Origin: Monoplex corrugatus
Taxonomy: Eukaryota; Mollusca; Gastropoda; Littorinimorpha; Ranellidae
Length of the DNA stretch: 64,000 nt
NCBI GenBank assembly: GCA_030674185.1
Contig: JAPXFY010000026.1
Location: 49,555,246 to 49,619,245 of the forward strand
Direction of reading: 5' to 3'
Position numbers and translations under genes: made by a program. The notes below the pieces were generated by a model that saw nothing but the letters and a program-made list of their open reading frames with translations, made no database searches and was not told the DNA's origin. Of this stretch, positions 1-10,314 are shown piece by piece (position 1 is the stretch's first letter; the number at the start of each line of letters is the position of its first letter).

Positions 1-520
1 TCTTACCTTTCCTTGCTGTCTTCCTTCTTGATGTATCCGCCTTTCTGTCCTTCCTTCCTTCATTCTTACCTTTCCTTGCTGTCTTCCTTCTTGATGTATC
101 CGCCCTTTCTGTCCTTCCTTCCTTCATTCTTACCTTTCCTTGCTGTCTTCCTTCTTGATGTATCCTCCCTTTCTGTCCTTCCCTCCTTCATTCTTACCTT
201 TCCTTGCTGTCTTCCTTCTTGATGTATCCTCCCTTTCTGTCCTTCCCTCCTTCATTCTTACCTTTCCTTGCTGTCTTCCTTCTTGATGTATCCTCCCTTT
301 CTGTCCTTCCTTCCTTCATTCTTACCTTTCCTTGCTGTCTTCCTTCTTGATGTATCCTCCCTTTCTGTCCTTCCTTCCTTCATTCTTACCTTTCCTTGCT
401 GTCTTCCTTCTTGATGTATCCTCCCTTTCTGTCCTTCCTTCCTTCATTCTTACCTTTCCTTGCTGTCTTCCTTCTTGATGTATCCTCCCTTTCTGTCCTT
501 CCCTCCTTCATTCTTACCCT
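1..520. repeat. 64-bp minisatellite, about 8 copies
   Basis: A pyrimidine-rich unit beginning TCTTACCTTTCCTTGCTG recurs at 1, 64, 128 and so on. The unit is 64 bp (the first copy lacks one C). Copies differ mainly at CCGCC versus CCTCC and CTTCCTT versus CCTCCTT. The array runs off the left edge, so its full length is unknown. Short open frames in it (SFLMYPPF-type peptides) are by-products of the repeat. Confidence 0.95.
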
Positions 521-559
521 TCTTCCTTTTCATCTTTTGTCTTTCCTGCCTTAATGATG

Positions 560-636
560 ATAATAGTAATAACAACAACAACAACAATACTACTACTACT
601 ACTAATAATAATATAATAATAATGACACTGATAAGG
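560..636. repeat. AAC/ACT/AAT trinucleotide microsatellite
   Basis: Runs of AAC, then ACT, then AAT trinucleotides follow the end of the minisatellite. The following 637-790 is apparently unique and I recognise nothing in it. Confidence 0.9.
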
Positions 637-795
637 AGCCAAACATTGATTCAAGAATCAAACCAAGGCGCCCACTCTCATCTTTCATCAAAGGAATCAC
701 CTAACAACGACCAAATCTCCAGGGCACAAAGCACTCGCAAACTGGGAGGGGAAAAACTGGAGGGAAGTAGGGCGTGTGACCCGTGACTCAAGCTA

Positions 796-809
796 TCATC
801 CTGTCTGTC

Positions 810-845
<36 letters not shown>

Positions 846-912
846 ACAAAGACACACACACACACACACGTACACACACACGACAACACACTCTCCCTCT
901 CTCTCACCTCTC

Positions 913-944
<32 letters not shown>

Positions 945-1093
945 AGATGTAAGATGCTGGGCTAGGGTAGACTCAAGCCTGTTCGACGAATCACCCATGA
1001 CTCGTGTTGTCATCTTTCATGTTTTTCTGTCACACACACACACACTCACACACACACACACACCACACACACACACACCACTCCCAAAATATC

Positions 1094-1129
<36 letters not shown>

Positions 1130-1500
1130 TTCCCTCCCCTCTCTCTCTCTCTCTTTCTTTTTTTGCTGGCTTTGGTGTGTTGGTCCTGAACCCCTCACCC
1201 TCTTGTATGCACAGAGGGCGATCCTGGCAGCAAAATTGGGCGAATAAATGAATGTTGCTGGGTAAACACTCTCGTGATCTGACTTGCGCTGAGGTAGTAA
1301 GGTTCCTGTTCTGAGGTCTGACTAGAATGGCTTCATATGGGTGTGATTCTTGCTTGACAAAAACGGTGTGTGTGTGTGTGGTGGTGTGTGTGCGTGTGCG
1401 TGTGTGCCCCCTCCCCACGTGCGGACGCGTGGGATGTGTGTGTGTGTTGTGTAGGGAGAGGGGAGAGAGAGAGAGAGAGTGAGTGGGTGTGTGGTGTTTC
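796..1500. repeat. Microsatellite cluster: GTCT, CA, CT, GT, GA
   Basis: Successive (TGTC)n at about 800-845, (CA)n at 850-895, (CT)n at 893-945, (CA)n at 1029-1078, (CT)n at 1098-1160 and (GT)n/(GA)n at 1365-1490, separated by short unique spacers. Apparent ORFs here are simple-sequence translations. From 1500 to 1795 I see only unique AT/CT-rich sequence with no gene. Confidence 0.9.
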
Positions 1501-1794
1501 AATCCACTCATCTATGAATGGCTACCTCACCCTGCCTAGGGTTGGGGGAGGTAAAAGCAATTTTACAGTGCTACTTGCCTCCCCCCCACCCGGTCCATCT
1601 CCACCTCCCTTCTCCCCCCAAGAAACAATAAAAAAAAAAAACGAGGTCTTTACCATCTCATTCCTCAATGACCGCAGAGTTGTTGGAAAGGTTTTATTTT
1701 TTTTCTGTTTTCGTTTTTGTTTTACGTTAAAACGCAATTATCTGTGCGTGTGTGTCTAATTCTGTCACTGATTTTTGTTACATCCCGTTGAAGA

Positions 1795-2420
1795 CCTCAT
1801 ACCTCCCTTCTGTGCTTCCTCATTTCTCTTCTTCCCTTTTCCCTTCCTTTCTCACTTGTGTTCGTCCTTCCATTCTTTTTTCCGTTTTTTACTTTTCTCA
1901 TTCCTTTCTTCCTTTTCCCTTCCCTCCATCCTGCCTTTCTTTCTGCTGTCCTTCTTTTTCTCCTTCCTTTCTTACGTCTTTCTCTTCTTCCTTTACTTTT
2001 CTTTCTTCTTTCGTTCCTTCTTTCATTTCTTCCTTCTCCTCTTCCTTCCTTTCTACTTTCTGATCGTTTTTTTTTCCTTTTTTCTTTCTTCTTTCTTTCC
2101 TACCTTTTGTTCCCTCTTTCCTTCCAATCTCTTTTTCCTTCCTTCCCTCCTTCTTTACTTCTTAACTTTCTCTTAAGAACCTTCTTCTTTTCCTTCTTTC
2201 CCTTTCACTTGTCTTTATCTCCTTCCCTTTTTCTGTCCATTTTTTCCTCCTTCTTTTCTTTTCTTTTTTGTCTTCTTCCTTTTTCTCTTTCATTCGGTCT
2301 CTACTGGCTTCCCTTCTGTCCCTTATTCCATCCTTTTTCTCTTTCCTCTTTCTAATTTCCTTCTTTTATTCTTTCTCATCTCCTTTGCTTCCTTCCTTCT
2401 TTTACTTCTTCCTTCCAGTT
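1795..2420. repeat. 600-bp polypyrimidine tract (TTCC/TTTC rich)
   Basis: Nearly uninterrupted C/T sequence with no fixed period, a possible decayed TTCC-type satellite. Long open frames on the plus strand (Phe/Ser/Leu/Pro only) come from the absence of purines and are not genes. Confidence 0.85.
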
Positions 2421-2514
2421 GCCTTTCATGATGGCTTGTGTGTGTTGTTTTGTGCCCTGGCCCAAACAGGGGACCGGCTGCGAATGGAAGAAGAATCGTG
2501 CTGGTTCTAAACAA

Positions 2515-2556
2515 TTTGTGGTGTGTGTGTGGGTGGAGGATGTGTGGTGTGTGTGT

Positions 2557-2588
<32 letters not shown>

Positions 2589-2692
2589 TGTGTGTGTGTG
2601 TTTGGTGTGTGTGTGTGTGTGTGTGTGTGTTTTGCAGTTTTTGTGGTCTGAATTTGTGGAATCTAAGCTTCTTAGGCTTATTACTGTTTTTT

Positions 2693-2785
<93 letters not shown>

Positions 2786-2990
2786 TGTGTGTGTGTGTGT
2801 GCGGCGCGCGTGCATTTTCCTCTGAATTTGTGAAATTCAAGTTTGTTAACTTAATTTGATTTTTACTCTGTCACTGTGTTTGTCATGGCCCAGTTTCCAT
2901 CCACAGTGACCTATTTTCTGATCCAACAGCCCCCCCCCCCTCTCTCTCTCTCTTTCTCTCTCTCTCTCACACACCCCCACCCCTTTCTCT
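2515..2990. repeat. (GT)n, (TC)n and poly-C/TC microsatellites
   Basis: (GT)n with small interruptions at about 2517-2632, an almost pure (TC)n at about 2694-2782 followed by (GT)n, and a C-run followed by (TC)n at about 2930-2975. Purine/pyrimidine asymmetry of this length is capable of forming H-DNA. Confidence 0.95.
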
Positions 2991-3159
2991 GTCTTTCTTC
3001 TAATTGTTGAGGTCATTGTGATCTCCCCTGGCCTAGAGATGGGCAAAAATCGTTAATTAAGTTCCTGCGTGTCTAATTAATGCTGGTGCATGTCTCTTGA
3101 TGTGAATACCTGTCTGCTACACAAGTGCCTGTCTGTTTATTGCCAGTAAACGACGAATG

Positions 3160-3290
3160 TAGTAATGAAGTGGGTAAGGTGAAACTTCCAGTGGGATGGG
3201 TCTGGGTTCGATCCGTCGAAACAACTCTGCCTCAATGCTGGTGGGTAAAAGAGTGGATATTTTTCCGAGCTCCCAGTCTGCGGTATCATC
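3160..3290 (+). mobile_element. tRNA-derived SINE, head portion
   Basis: A pol III B-box-like GGTTCGATCC lies at 3205-3214. About 40 bp downstream come GGTGGGTAAAAGAG and TTTTCCGAGCTCCCAGTC, in the same order as in the fuller copy at 46,957-47,277. The 3' half of the family is missing here. The stretch 3290-3640 holds nothing I recognise. Confidence 0.6.
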
Positions 3291-3639
3291 TGCTTCGTCT
3301 CCTGGGTACTGTGTTTACCGCGAGCTTTCTTTTTTCTTTGTTTCGTTATATTTCTTTTCCTCTGAGAAACTGTTCTAGAATCTTGGGTTTGACATTGGTT
3401 CTTTCCACTGGCTGTGTGCGAAGAATGTAGTTCTAGTTTTGGTTGCTTGTTGTTTGTGTTGATTACTCCGTTGATCTGCTTTTCGTGTGTCGATTGTTTT
3501 TCAGAACGGTGTTGTTACTAATGGTGTCCGGTCCTTTTCTTTCACACTCATTGTTTTGCATACGTATCTCGGTTTTAGCGCTAATCTCCAAAAGTTTGGT
3601 TCGCTAGTATTACACATAATCAGTTGTTTTTTTTTAGCT

Positions 3640-3965
3640 GAGCACGGAGAACTTAAGCAGTTAGGCGAGCTGACCATACTCTGCAGTTCTGATTGCACTG
3701 TCTGCATCTTTGGTGGGCGTATATGTTGTTGGTGTTTTCGTATTTCAATAAGCCAACAACTGACATGACTTACCAAGATCTTTAACGTGCATATTTGATA
3801 TTCTACATACGTATACACACGAAAGGCGTTAGGCATAGGCAAGTCTTCAGACATGCTGACTTCGGAGATCTAAAACTTCTCCTGGTGGAGTATGCAGGGG
3901 GATCGAACATAAGAGCTTCCAACACGAAATCCGACACTTACCACCTGACTACCATGCCTGTGTAT
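3640..3965 (-). mobile_element. tRNA-derived SINE (same family as 46,957-47,277)
   Basis: Read on the minus strand this matches the 46,957-47,277 copy over most of its length: TGTTCGATCC B box, then TGCCTATGCCTAACGCC, CACGTTAAAGATCTTG and GTCAGTTGTTGGCTTAT, ending at the AGTTCTCCGTGCTC motif. It is a diverged copy. Further minus-strand copies lie at 40,910-41,050, 42,468-42,800 and 59,300-59,470. The flank 3966-4200 shows nothing recognisable. Confidence 0.75.
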
Positions 3966-4205
3966 AGTTTTTGTTTCCTGGTTCCAGTCACGTATTATTA
4001 CGAGGCAATGGACTCGTTTCCAATCATAACACATTTTTACAGGGGTAGATGTGAAACCCAAACGACAAATAATCTGAAATAACTGTGTATCTACAGAGAA
4101 CAGGGATACGCAACTAACTTCGAGCAAATCGCTTTATTGTTACTTTTAAGTTTCGATTGATGTTTGTACGCAAGTAATACCTGTCCGTGTCAAAGTCTAC
4201 CTGTG

Positions 4206-4275
4206 TCTTTTAGAGAGAGGGGGGAGAGAGAGAGAGAGAGGAGAAGAAGGGGGAGGAGGAGAAGAAAAAAAGGGA
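4206..4275. repeat. GA-rich microsatellite
   Basis: (GA)n and GAAG-type purine run. The neighbouring 4276-4558 is AT-rich with no recognisable feature. Confidence 0.8.
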
Positions 4276-4557
4276 AAAAGAACAAATTCTTAATTAACGA
4301 GAGTGTGACATAAGCATAAAAACGTTTTCGTACATCAGCCACCCGCGCCCCTTGGAGAATGTGCAGTGACACAGACATATTGTAGCAGCATAAAACATCA
4401 GAACAGTGCAAAACTGGATGTACTAAAATCTTGGATAAGGGAACAGTCGCCCGAGACAGTCTATATCAGCTACATATGGGAAATAATTGCAATAACATGA
4501 TAAATTTGACTTAGAAAACTAGGGGGAAATTAAAATAAATTACCTGAAAAATACAAC

Positions 4558-4559
<2 letters not shown>

Positions 4560-4615
<56 letters not shown>
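4560..4615. repeat. (GA)n microsatellite at a LINE 3' end
   Basis: About 28 GA units abut the 3' end of the minus-strand LINE relic at 4616-5560, right after its terminal AATAAAAACC (minus strand). The microsatellite therefore occupies the position of the LINE tail. Confidence 0.9.
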
Positions 4616-4617
<2 letters not shown>

Positions 4618-5560
4618 TTTTATTCGTTGAAAAGGCCTCTGGCCCATTACAATAGGGGTGAAGATAAAAAAATTAATCAACTAAGTACAAGTAATCGTAA
4701 CTATTTATCAGTATGAGATTTTCTTAGGTCCAATACTTTAAAAATGAATATTGTACATTTTCGTTTTTGTTTCGTTGGTTCATGGTTAATAACGTAAATC
4801 TATACATTGACGAATGTCGGTAGAACTTCAGTGGAATTAGTTCAGCTCTCAGCACTTCATATCTAGAGCAGACAGCAGGAAATAAATCTCACTTTCAGTG
4901 CTATCTTCACAAAATAGACAGATGTGATTTCTGTCATTGTATTGTTTTGTATCGTAAAAAGTGACAATTCAAAGACGACATTCCTATCCTAAAATCTAGT
5001 TACACATTTCCTTAATTTTGCAATTTGAATTTGACAAAGATATGAACATAAAGAGAAATCTCGACCGAAGTGTAAGTAGACATAATAGAATTCAATGTTA
5101 TCGAGAGAAGATTGCCAGTCTTGAATATAGCAATCGACAAGTTTTTAATTCGATTCATCAGCAATGTTTTAACATTGCCAACACTGTGTGTTTCCCACAC
5201 TAGACCGAAACCAAACTAAAGAGTTTTGTGGACTTTAGAGGCTCGTGTGTTGTAGTTCCGAGTCTGTAAGCCTAGTAACATATTGTATGCTCTTTTGAGA
5301 AGTATGTCCTGTTTTTAAGGGGGTAAGACTGAGCCAGAACTCTATACATCGTATGAAATGTATTAACATATAACGGGTATCTACCAATTTCTCCACAGAG
5401 TAAGTGCCTTGGAGCTTGTGGGCTAACACCAAGAAATTTCTGAATAGCAAACGAATGTATCCTTTTAATGTATTCATTGTTAGCTGATAATCCCCATAAT
5501 TTCAGAACCATAAATTAGAATGAGTTAGATTTGAGTGTCAAACAATTTAAAGAATATTCT
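4616..5560 (-). pseudogene. Decayed LINE ORF2, C-terminal end and 3' UTR (CR1/Jockey-like)
   Basis: On the minus strand, translation from about 5550 downward gives LILIYGSEI, then IKRIHSFAIQKFLGVS and GEIGRYPLYVN. After a frame change IRCIEFWLSLTPLKTGH appears, then a Cys/His segment resembling CHLSILCEDSTESEIYFLL. This order (YGSEIWG, cysteine-free linker, GELGRYPLYI, C-terminal CHxxC zinc segment) is the tail of reverse-transcriptase polyproteins of CR1/Jockey-type LINEs, as I recall the family. At least one frameshift and several stops show that it is dead. The 3' end has the GTAATGGGCCAGAGGCC motif before AATAAAAACC. The RT catalytic core is absent: the copy is 5' truncated or was cut by later insertions such as the Tc1 element upstream of it. 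Confidence 0.75.
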
Positions 5561-6093
5561 ACTGAGAGTCTTCACCAACTGATCACAGCAACTTTACAAT
5601 GGCTTATGCATAGCTCTTTTCTAGCACGATCTGCACAGGGGGAGGCAGGAGGATTTTGATGATTTAATATCTATTTAGACCAACATAAAATAACAGTGAT
5701 ATTGGAAATAACTAAATTCAGTCACAGACTCGTTTACCAGGACGTGACTGTTCACACTATATATACTACACGTCATTATTGAAGGGCCAGGAACGTTTTT
5801 GAGTCAATTTTTGAAAGGAGAAATAACCTATTTTCTCTTACTCTTTTCTCCAATTCGTTGCCGTAACTGAATGGATAAGAGCTCAGACAACATTGCAGTT
5901 TCCTTTTGGCACGTGTTTGGGGATTTGCCGATTTGCAATGGGCGGCCCAAGGAAGACAATTTCCACACGAAATTGTCGAATCTTCAGCAGGGTCTCTCTG
6001 ACGACGCAGGCAAGGTAGCGACAAAATTCGCTTTGCACGTGCAAGGCAAGCCCTTTTTGAACACTACTCCAGCCAAAGTTGCCCGCAGACGAG

Positions 6094-6102
6094 GATAAAA
6101 AG
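6094..6102 (+). promoter_or_regulatory. Possible TATA box of the transposase gene
   Basis: GATAAAAAG lies about 26-34 bp upstream of the transposase ATG. It is a plausible TATA-like element that would give a very short leader. This rests on position and composition only. Confidence 0.3.
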
Positions 6103-6127
6103 GACCCGTTCTTGGTTCGTTTTAACC

Positions 6128-7156
6128 ATGCTTGCAAGACGATGGATGACGGATGAGCAGCGGGGGAGAGCCCTCGCTCTGCTTGATGAAGGCCTAGCGC
6201 AGCGGGAAGTTGCTAGACGACTTGAAGTGTCACATTCCACAATCCAGAGACTGCTGGAGCGCTTCAATGAGATTGGAGCAGTCCAGGAAAGGCGTCACAC
6301 GGGTCGACCCAGAGTAACGACAAGACAGCAAGACCGCTACCTTGCCCTCTCCGTCCTGAGGGAAAGGGCATCCACTGCGGTGACCTTGAGGGGTCAGCTG
6401 AGGGACGCAACAGGTGCTAACATCAGCTGCAGCACGGTGAGAAGACGGCTACATGAGGCAAACTTGAGGTCACGGAGACAGGCCGTCCGACCCGTGCTGT
6501 CACCGGTCAACAGAGTGCGCCGCATGACCTGGGCCAGGGAGCACGTGACCTGGACAAGGCAACAGTGGGCCCGGGTCTTGTTTTCGGATGAGTCCAGGTT
6601 CACCCTGACCTTTAACGATGGCCGGGCTCGGGTGTGGCGACGTCAAGGGGAGAGGTTCGCTGACGCCACTGTCCAAGAGCATAACCGGTACGGCGGCGGG
6701 TCGGTGATGGTGTGGGGTGGCATGAGCCGTGGTACCCGGACCCCCCTGCTCCCCATTGACGGCATCCTGAACGGGGTCCGGTACCGGGACGAGGTTCTGG
6801 CGGCCGTGGCACTGCCTGCACTTGTGGACCTTGGTCAAGGCGCCATCTTCCAGGACGACAATGCACCTGCGCATCGAGCACGCCTTGTGACCGACTTCCT
6901 GGAGCAGCATGAAGTCGTCCGTATGGCCTGGCCAGCGTGCTCACCTGACCTGAACCCAATTGAACACCTCTGGGATGTGCTCGGGAGGCGCATCAGGGAC
7001 AACCACCCCCCACCGGGCACCCTGGCCAGGCTGGTCGACATCCTGCAGATCGAGTGGGCGGCCATCCCTCAGGACACACTCCGTACCCTTGTGGGGTCGA
7101 TGCATCGGCGCTGTGAAGCATGCATCCAGGCTCGGGGCGGACACACGCGATATTGA
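6128..7156 (+). CDS. Tc1-family transposase, DD34E, intact
   Basis: A 342-residue transposase that would excise its element from the inverted repeats and insert it at TA sites. Residues 1-110 form the paired-like DNA-binding region: a helix-turn-helix with LAQREVARRLEVSHSTIQRLL at about 23-43, a GRPR AT-hook-like motif near residue 60 and a second HTH. The DDE catalytic domain follows, with FSDESRF (first Asp), FQDDNAPAH (second Asp) and SPDLNPIEHLWD (Glu). Exactly 34 residues separate the second Asp from the Glu, the Tc1 signature. Length is normal for the family (about 340) and there is no stop or frameshift. The ATG at 6128 is chosen because it precedes MLARRWMTDEQR, a usual N-terminus. 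GC content is visibly higher than in the flanks. Being intact, this copy is either recent or was kept active. Confidence 0.95.
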   Translation: MLARRWMTDEQRGRALALLDEGLAQREVARRLEVSHSTIQRLLERFNEIGAVQERRHTGRPRVTTRQQDRYLALSVLRERASTAVTLRGQLRDATGANISCSTVRRRLHEANLRSRRQAVRPVLSPVNRVRRMTWAREHVTWTRQQWARVLFSDESRFTLTFNDGRARVWRRQGERFADATVQEHNRYGGGSVMVWGGMSRGTRTPLLPIDGILNGVRYRDEVLAAVALPALVDLGQGAIFQDDNAPAHRARLVTDFLEQHEVVRMAWPACSPDLNPIEHLWDVLGRRIRDNHPPPGTLARLVDILQIEWAAIPQDTLRTLVGSMHRRCEACIQARGGHTRY

Positions 7157-7497
7157 AAACAGATTGGCCAAATCTGACACTTTCTGTTTTTTGAAAATGG
7201 GGGGATGTTCCTTTAAATGCATGTGCTGTTCACTAATGGGTCATTGTGCTAATTTCTTTTTCCAAAACAGGTGTGGAAATGATGAAATAAAACATAGAAT
7301 CAATTCTAAACATTGTCAATTATTTCAACTTAAAATTAGAGAGGAAGGAAGAAGTGGCCCTTAAATTATGATTAGGAGTATATGTCGCATAATAATCATG
7401 CTGCTTGTTTAGCTGATCATATCTGATCTGTTATGTATTCTAACGCAGCTTTAAAAAAAACATGTAGTTTACCTAGAGATATCAAAGGGTGTGTGCA

Positions 7498-7592
7498 CGT
7501 GCGAGAGAGAGAGAGGAAGAGGAGAGTCAGAGAGAGAGAGAGAGAGAGAGAGACAAGGAGAGAGACGGAGACATACAGAGAGAGAGAGTGAG
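7498..7592. repeat. (GA)n microsatellite
   Basis: GAGA runs interrupted by GGA and ACGG. A shorter (GT)n follows at about 7757-7785. Confidence 0.85.
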
Positions 7593-7854
7593 AGGGTCCT
7601 TTCTCATATTCCCCCGAAACGTGCACTTCTGCATTATCGTTCTCTCACGTTGTTTGTCTTGTCTGTATTGCTAGCCTGTCTCTGTCTGTCCTCTGTATGG
7701 TTTGTGTTATCTTTCCTCATCTAGACAAAGGAAGATTGTTTCATATCATCCAGACGGTGTCTGTGTGTGTGTGTTTGTCTGTGTGTATAATTATGTGAGC
7801 GAGAAACTTTACCCAATTAGGATAAAGAAAGAAAAAAAAGATGAATTGAGGTAC

Positions 7855-8140
7855 TTTTGTTTGGAAATCATGGTGACAAGATCAAGGTCACAAGGACCAA
7901 AACAACGTCAGAAATCAGAACTTTTTGGAGGTGTGTAAACAGCACTTTCTCAGGAACTTCCTACACCATTTAACATATTTTTCATTGTTGTCTTAGTCTA
8001 TCATTTTATGAATGAACAGTAAGTCTGATCTTAAGCAAAGCTTCTGTTCGGTCACAGTGATCTTGAGAAGTAGGAATTGTGGATTTTGTGTAATGAAATT
8101 TGTTTAAAAAAGGAGATTGTTAAAACAGCTTGACCCTCCT
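7855..8140 (+). repeat. (GT)n-linked dispersed family, copy 1
   Basis: Carries the family landmarks in order: GATCAAGGTCACAAGGACC, CAGAAATCAGAACTTTTTGGAG, CAGCACTTTCTCAGGAACTTC, CAGTGATCTTGAGAAG, GTGGATTTTGTGTAAT and GATTGTTAAAACAGCTTGACC. Other copies start at about 9060, 9560, 23,955, 33,125, 43,668, 45,985 and 51,130. The family is non-coding. In most copies a (GT)n tract lies just 5' (here at 7757-7785). Confidence 0.75.
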
Positions 8141-8149
8141 GTTTTAATT

Positions 8150-8722
8150 ACAGTCTCGTATTGTGTGGTTATCACCTGTCCTAAAAACATGATACTTTTT
8201 GCATGTGTAGAATCCAAATCTGCGAATAACCTGCACAGACTGTGTATCTTCATAAGAACAATGGCACGTGAGCAAATTGCTTTTCCCCAAAGTTCTGAAT
8301 TTCGATTATGTCTTATATATACATATTGTTTGAGATTAGCGTTTATGCCCGACTGCTAATAACTCTGGTCACGTATGTTCAGTTTAGTCGTATGCGAATT
8401 ACTCATTCTTCCAGGTTTATTCGTGTAAATATGATCGAGAAATCTCTCTAAGTAGATGTTATTCTAGATAGTTTTGTGCTTCCAGTAGGTCTTTATTGAA
8501 GTCGCCAAGGAGAAGAATTTCATAATTTTGTTTGTGTTTGTTGACATGGTCTGATATCGTAACAAAGGAATCATATTCATAAATCACAGCTGAATTTCTG
8601 TACAGATCACAGACAAAAAGAGAGGGAGTCTGCCTTCCTGATTTAATTTCTAACCAAACACATTCGACTGAAATGTGGTCTGGATCTTGGTGTCGTCGAG
8701 CTATGTTTTCAAGGCAGTTATG

Positions 8723-8725
<3 letters not shown>
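8150..8725 (-). pseudogene. LINE endonuclease (APE-type) fragment
   Basis: On the minus strand the region translates to HISVECVWLEIKSG, then FVCDLYRN and YEILLLGDFNKDLLEAQ, and after a frame change DHIYTNKPGRMSN with a later IRDQ. This is the apurinic-endonuclease-like domain of an APE-type LINE ORF2: ...ECIWLEI...YR...EIILLGDFN...DHIYT.... The last expected SDH motif is degraded. No reverse transcriptase follows in the expected direction. It may belong to the same lineage as the relic at 4616-5560, with the middle lost. It ends abruptly at a pure (GA)n tract. Confidence 0.7.

Positions 8726-8802
<77 letters not shown>
8726..8802. repeat. (GA)n microsatellite, 38 units
   Basis: An uninterrupted GA run that begins exactly where recognisable LINE endonuclease sequence stops. 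From 8803 to 9060 I see no gene. Confidence 0.97.
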
Positions 8803-8804
<2 letters not shown>

Positions 8805-9059
8805 CGTATCCCCGAAATATGCACCTAGTACCTAATTGTGTACTACCTTTCTCCTCTGTTGTCTTGTCTTTGTCTTTTTTAACCAGTCTTTTTCTGTACT
8901 TAGTACTTTGTTAGTAGTGTCATTTGTTTTTACCCAGAACAGACAGGAATGGAAAACCTTTGTTACTCCCATGCATACCAATGACGTAATGATCAGTAAG
9001 AGGTGTCTGACTGACTGACTGTCTTCTCTGCCTGCCTGCCTGTGACACAGATGTGTGAA

Positions 9060-9910
<851 letters not shown>

Positions 9911-10314
9911 AAGATTACTATTTTGGTTTAATTTCTTTTTCCTTGCTTATTTGGCTTGCCCGTCTTTTATATCGCTCGTAATTTTGCCCCTGTTTTTTTT
10001 TTCTTGTGTTTTTCTTGTGACTGAAGGCCCCTACTGTCTGTCTCGCGTTGTCTGTCCGCCCTGTTTGTTTTGTACATCACTAGTACATCTGTTTAATGAA
10101 CTGTCTTACGATTGTTTTTTTCTCGAGTTGTCTGTCTGTCTATTCTGAATGTCGCTAATATATCAGTGTTTTGTTCTCCTACGGTGTCTTACTTGTTACT
10201 CTCTTTATTGTCTTTCTAGTATTTTGTGTCTGTCTTTTTGAATTTTGTTAGTGTTCGTTTAATGTGTTATGTGTCTCAGTGTTTTTTCTCTCTCGGATCT
10301 TGTGTCATACTGGT
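9911..10314. other. Degenerate lead-in to the 45-bp array
   Basis: T-rich sequence containing scattered CTGTCTGTCT and ATATCA-like remnants, for example TGTACATCACTAGTACATCTGTTTAATG. It looks like eroded or ancestral units of the array that follows. No gene is seen. Confidence 0.5.

Larger units (their letters stand above)
5777..7368 (+). mobile_element. Tc1-like DNA transposon, about 1.6 kb
   Basis: The intact transposase (6128-7156) is flanked by imperfect terminal inverted repeats. AAGGGCCA at 5782-5789 is mirrored by TGGCCCTT at 7355-7362, and partial matching continues inward for about 40 bp (CAATTTTTGAAAGGAGAAATAA against TAATTTTAAGTTGAAATAA on the opposite strand). Candidate flanking TA dinucleotides are at 5777-5778 and 7367-7368, as expected for Tc1/mariner insertion at TA, but exact ends are uncertain by 1-5 bp. 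It sits between two LINE relics. Confidence 0.8.

Noticed and set aside
2376..2859. Arg/Glu and His/Thr-rich ORFs over (CT)n and (GT)n
   Set aside because: Dipeptide translations of microsatellites; the same applies to all similar ORFs through the window.
6064..7222. Antisense and alternative-frame ORFs over the transposase (69-136 codons)
   Set aside because: They are shadows of the GC-rich transposase gene, with no recognisable domain.
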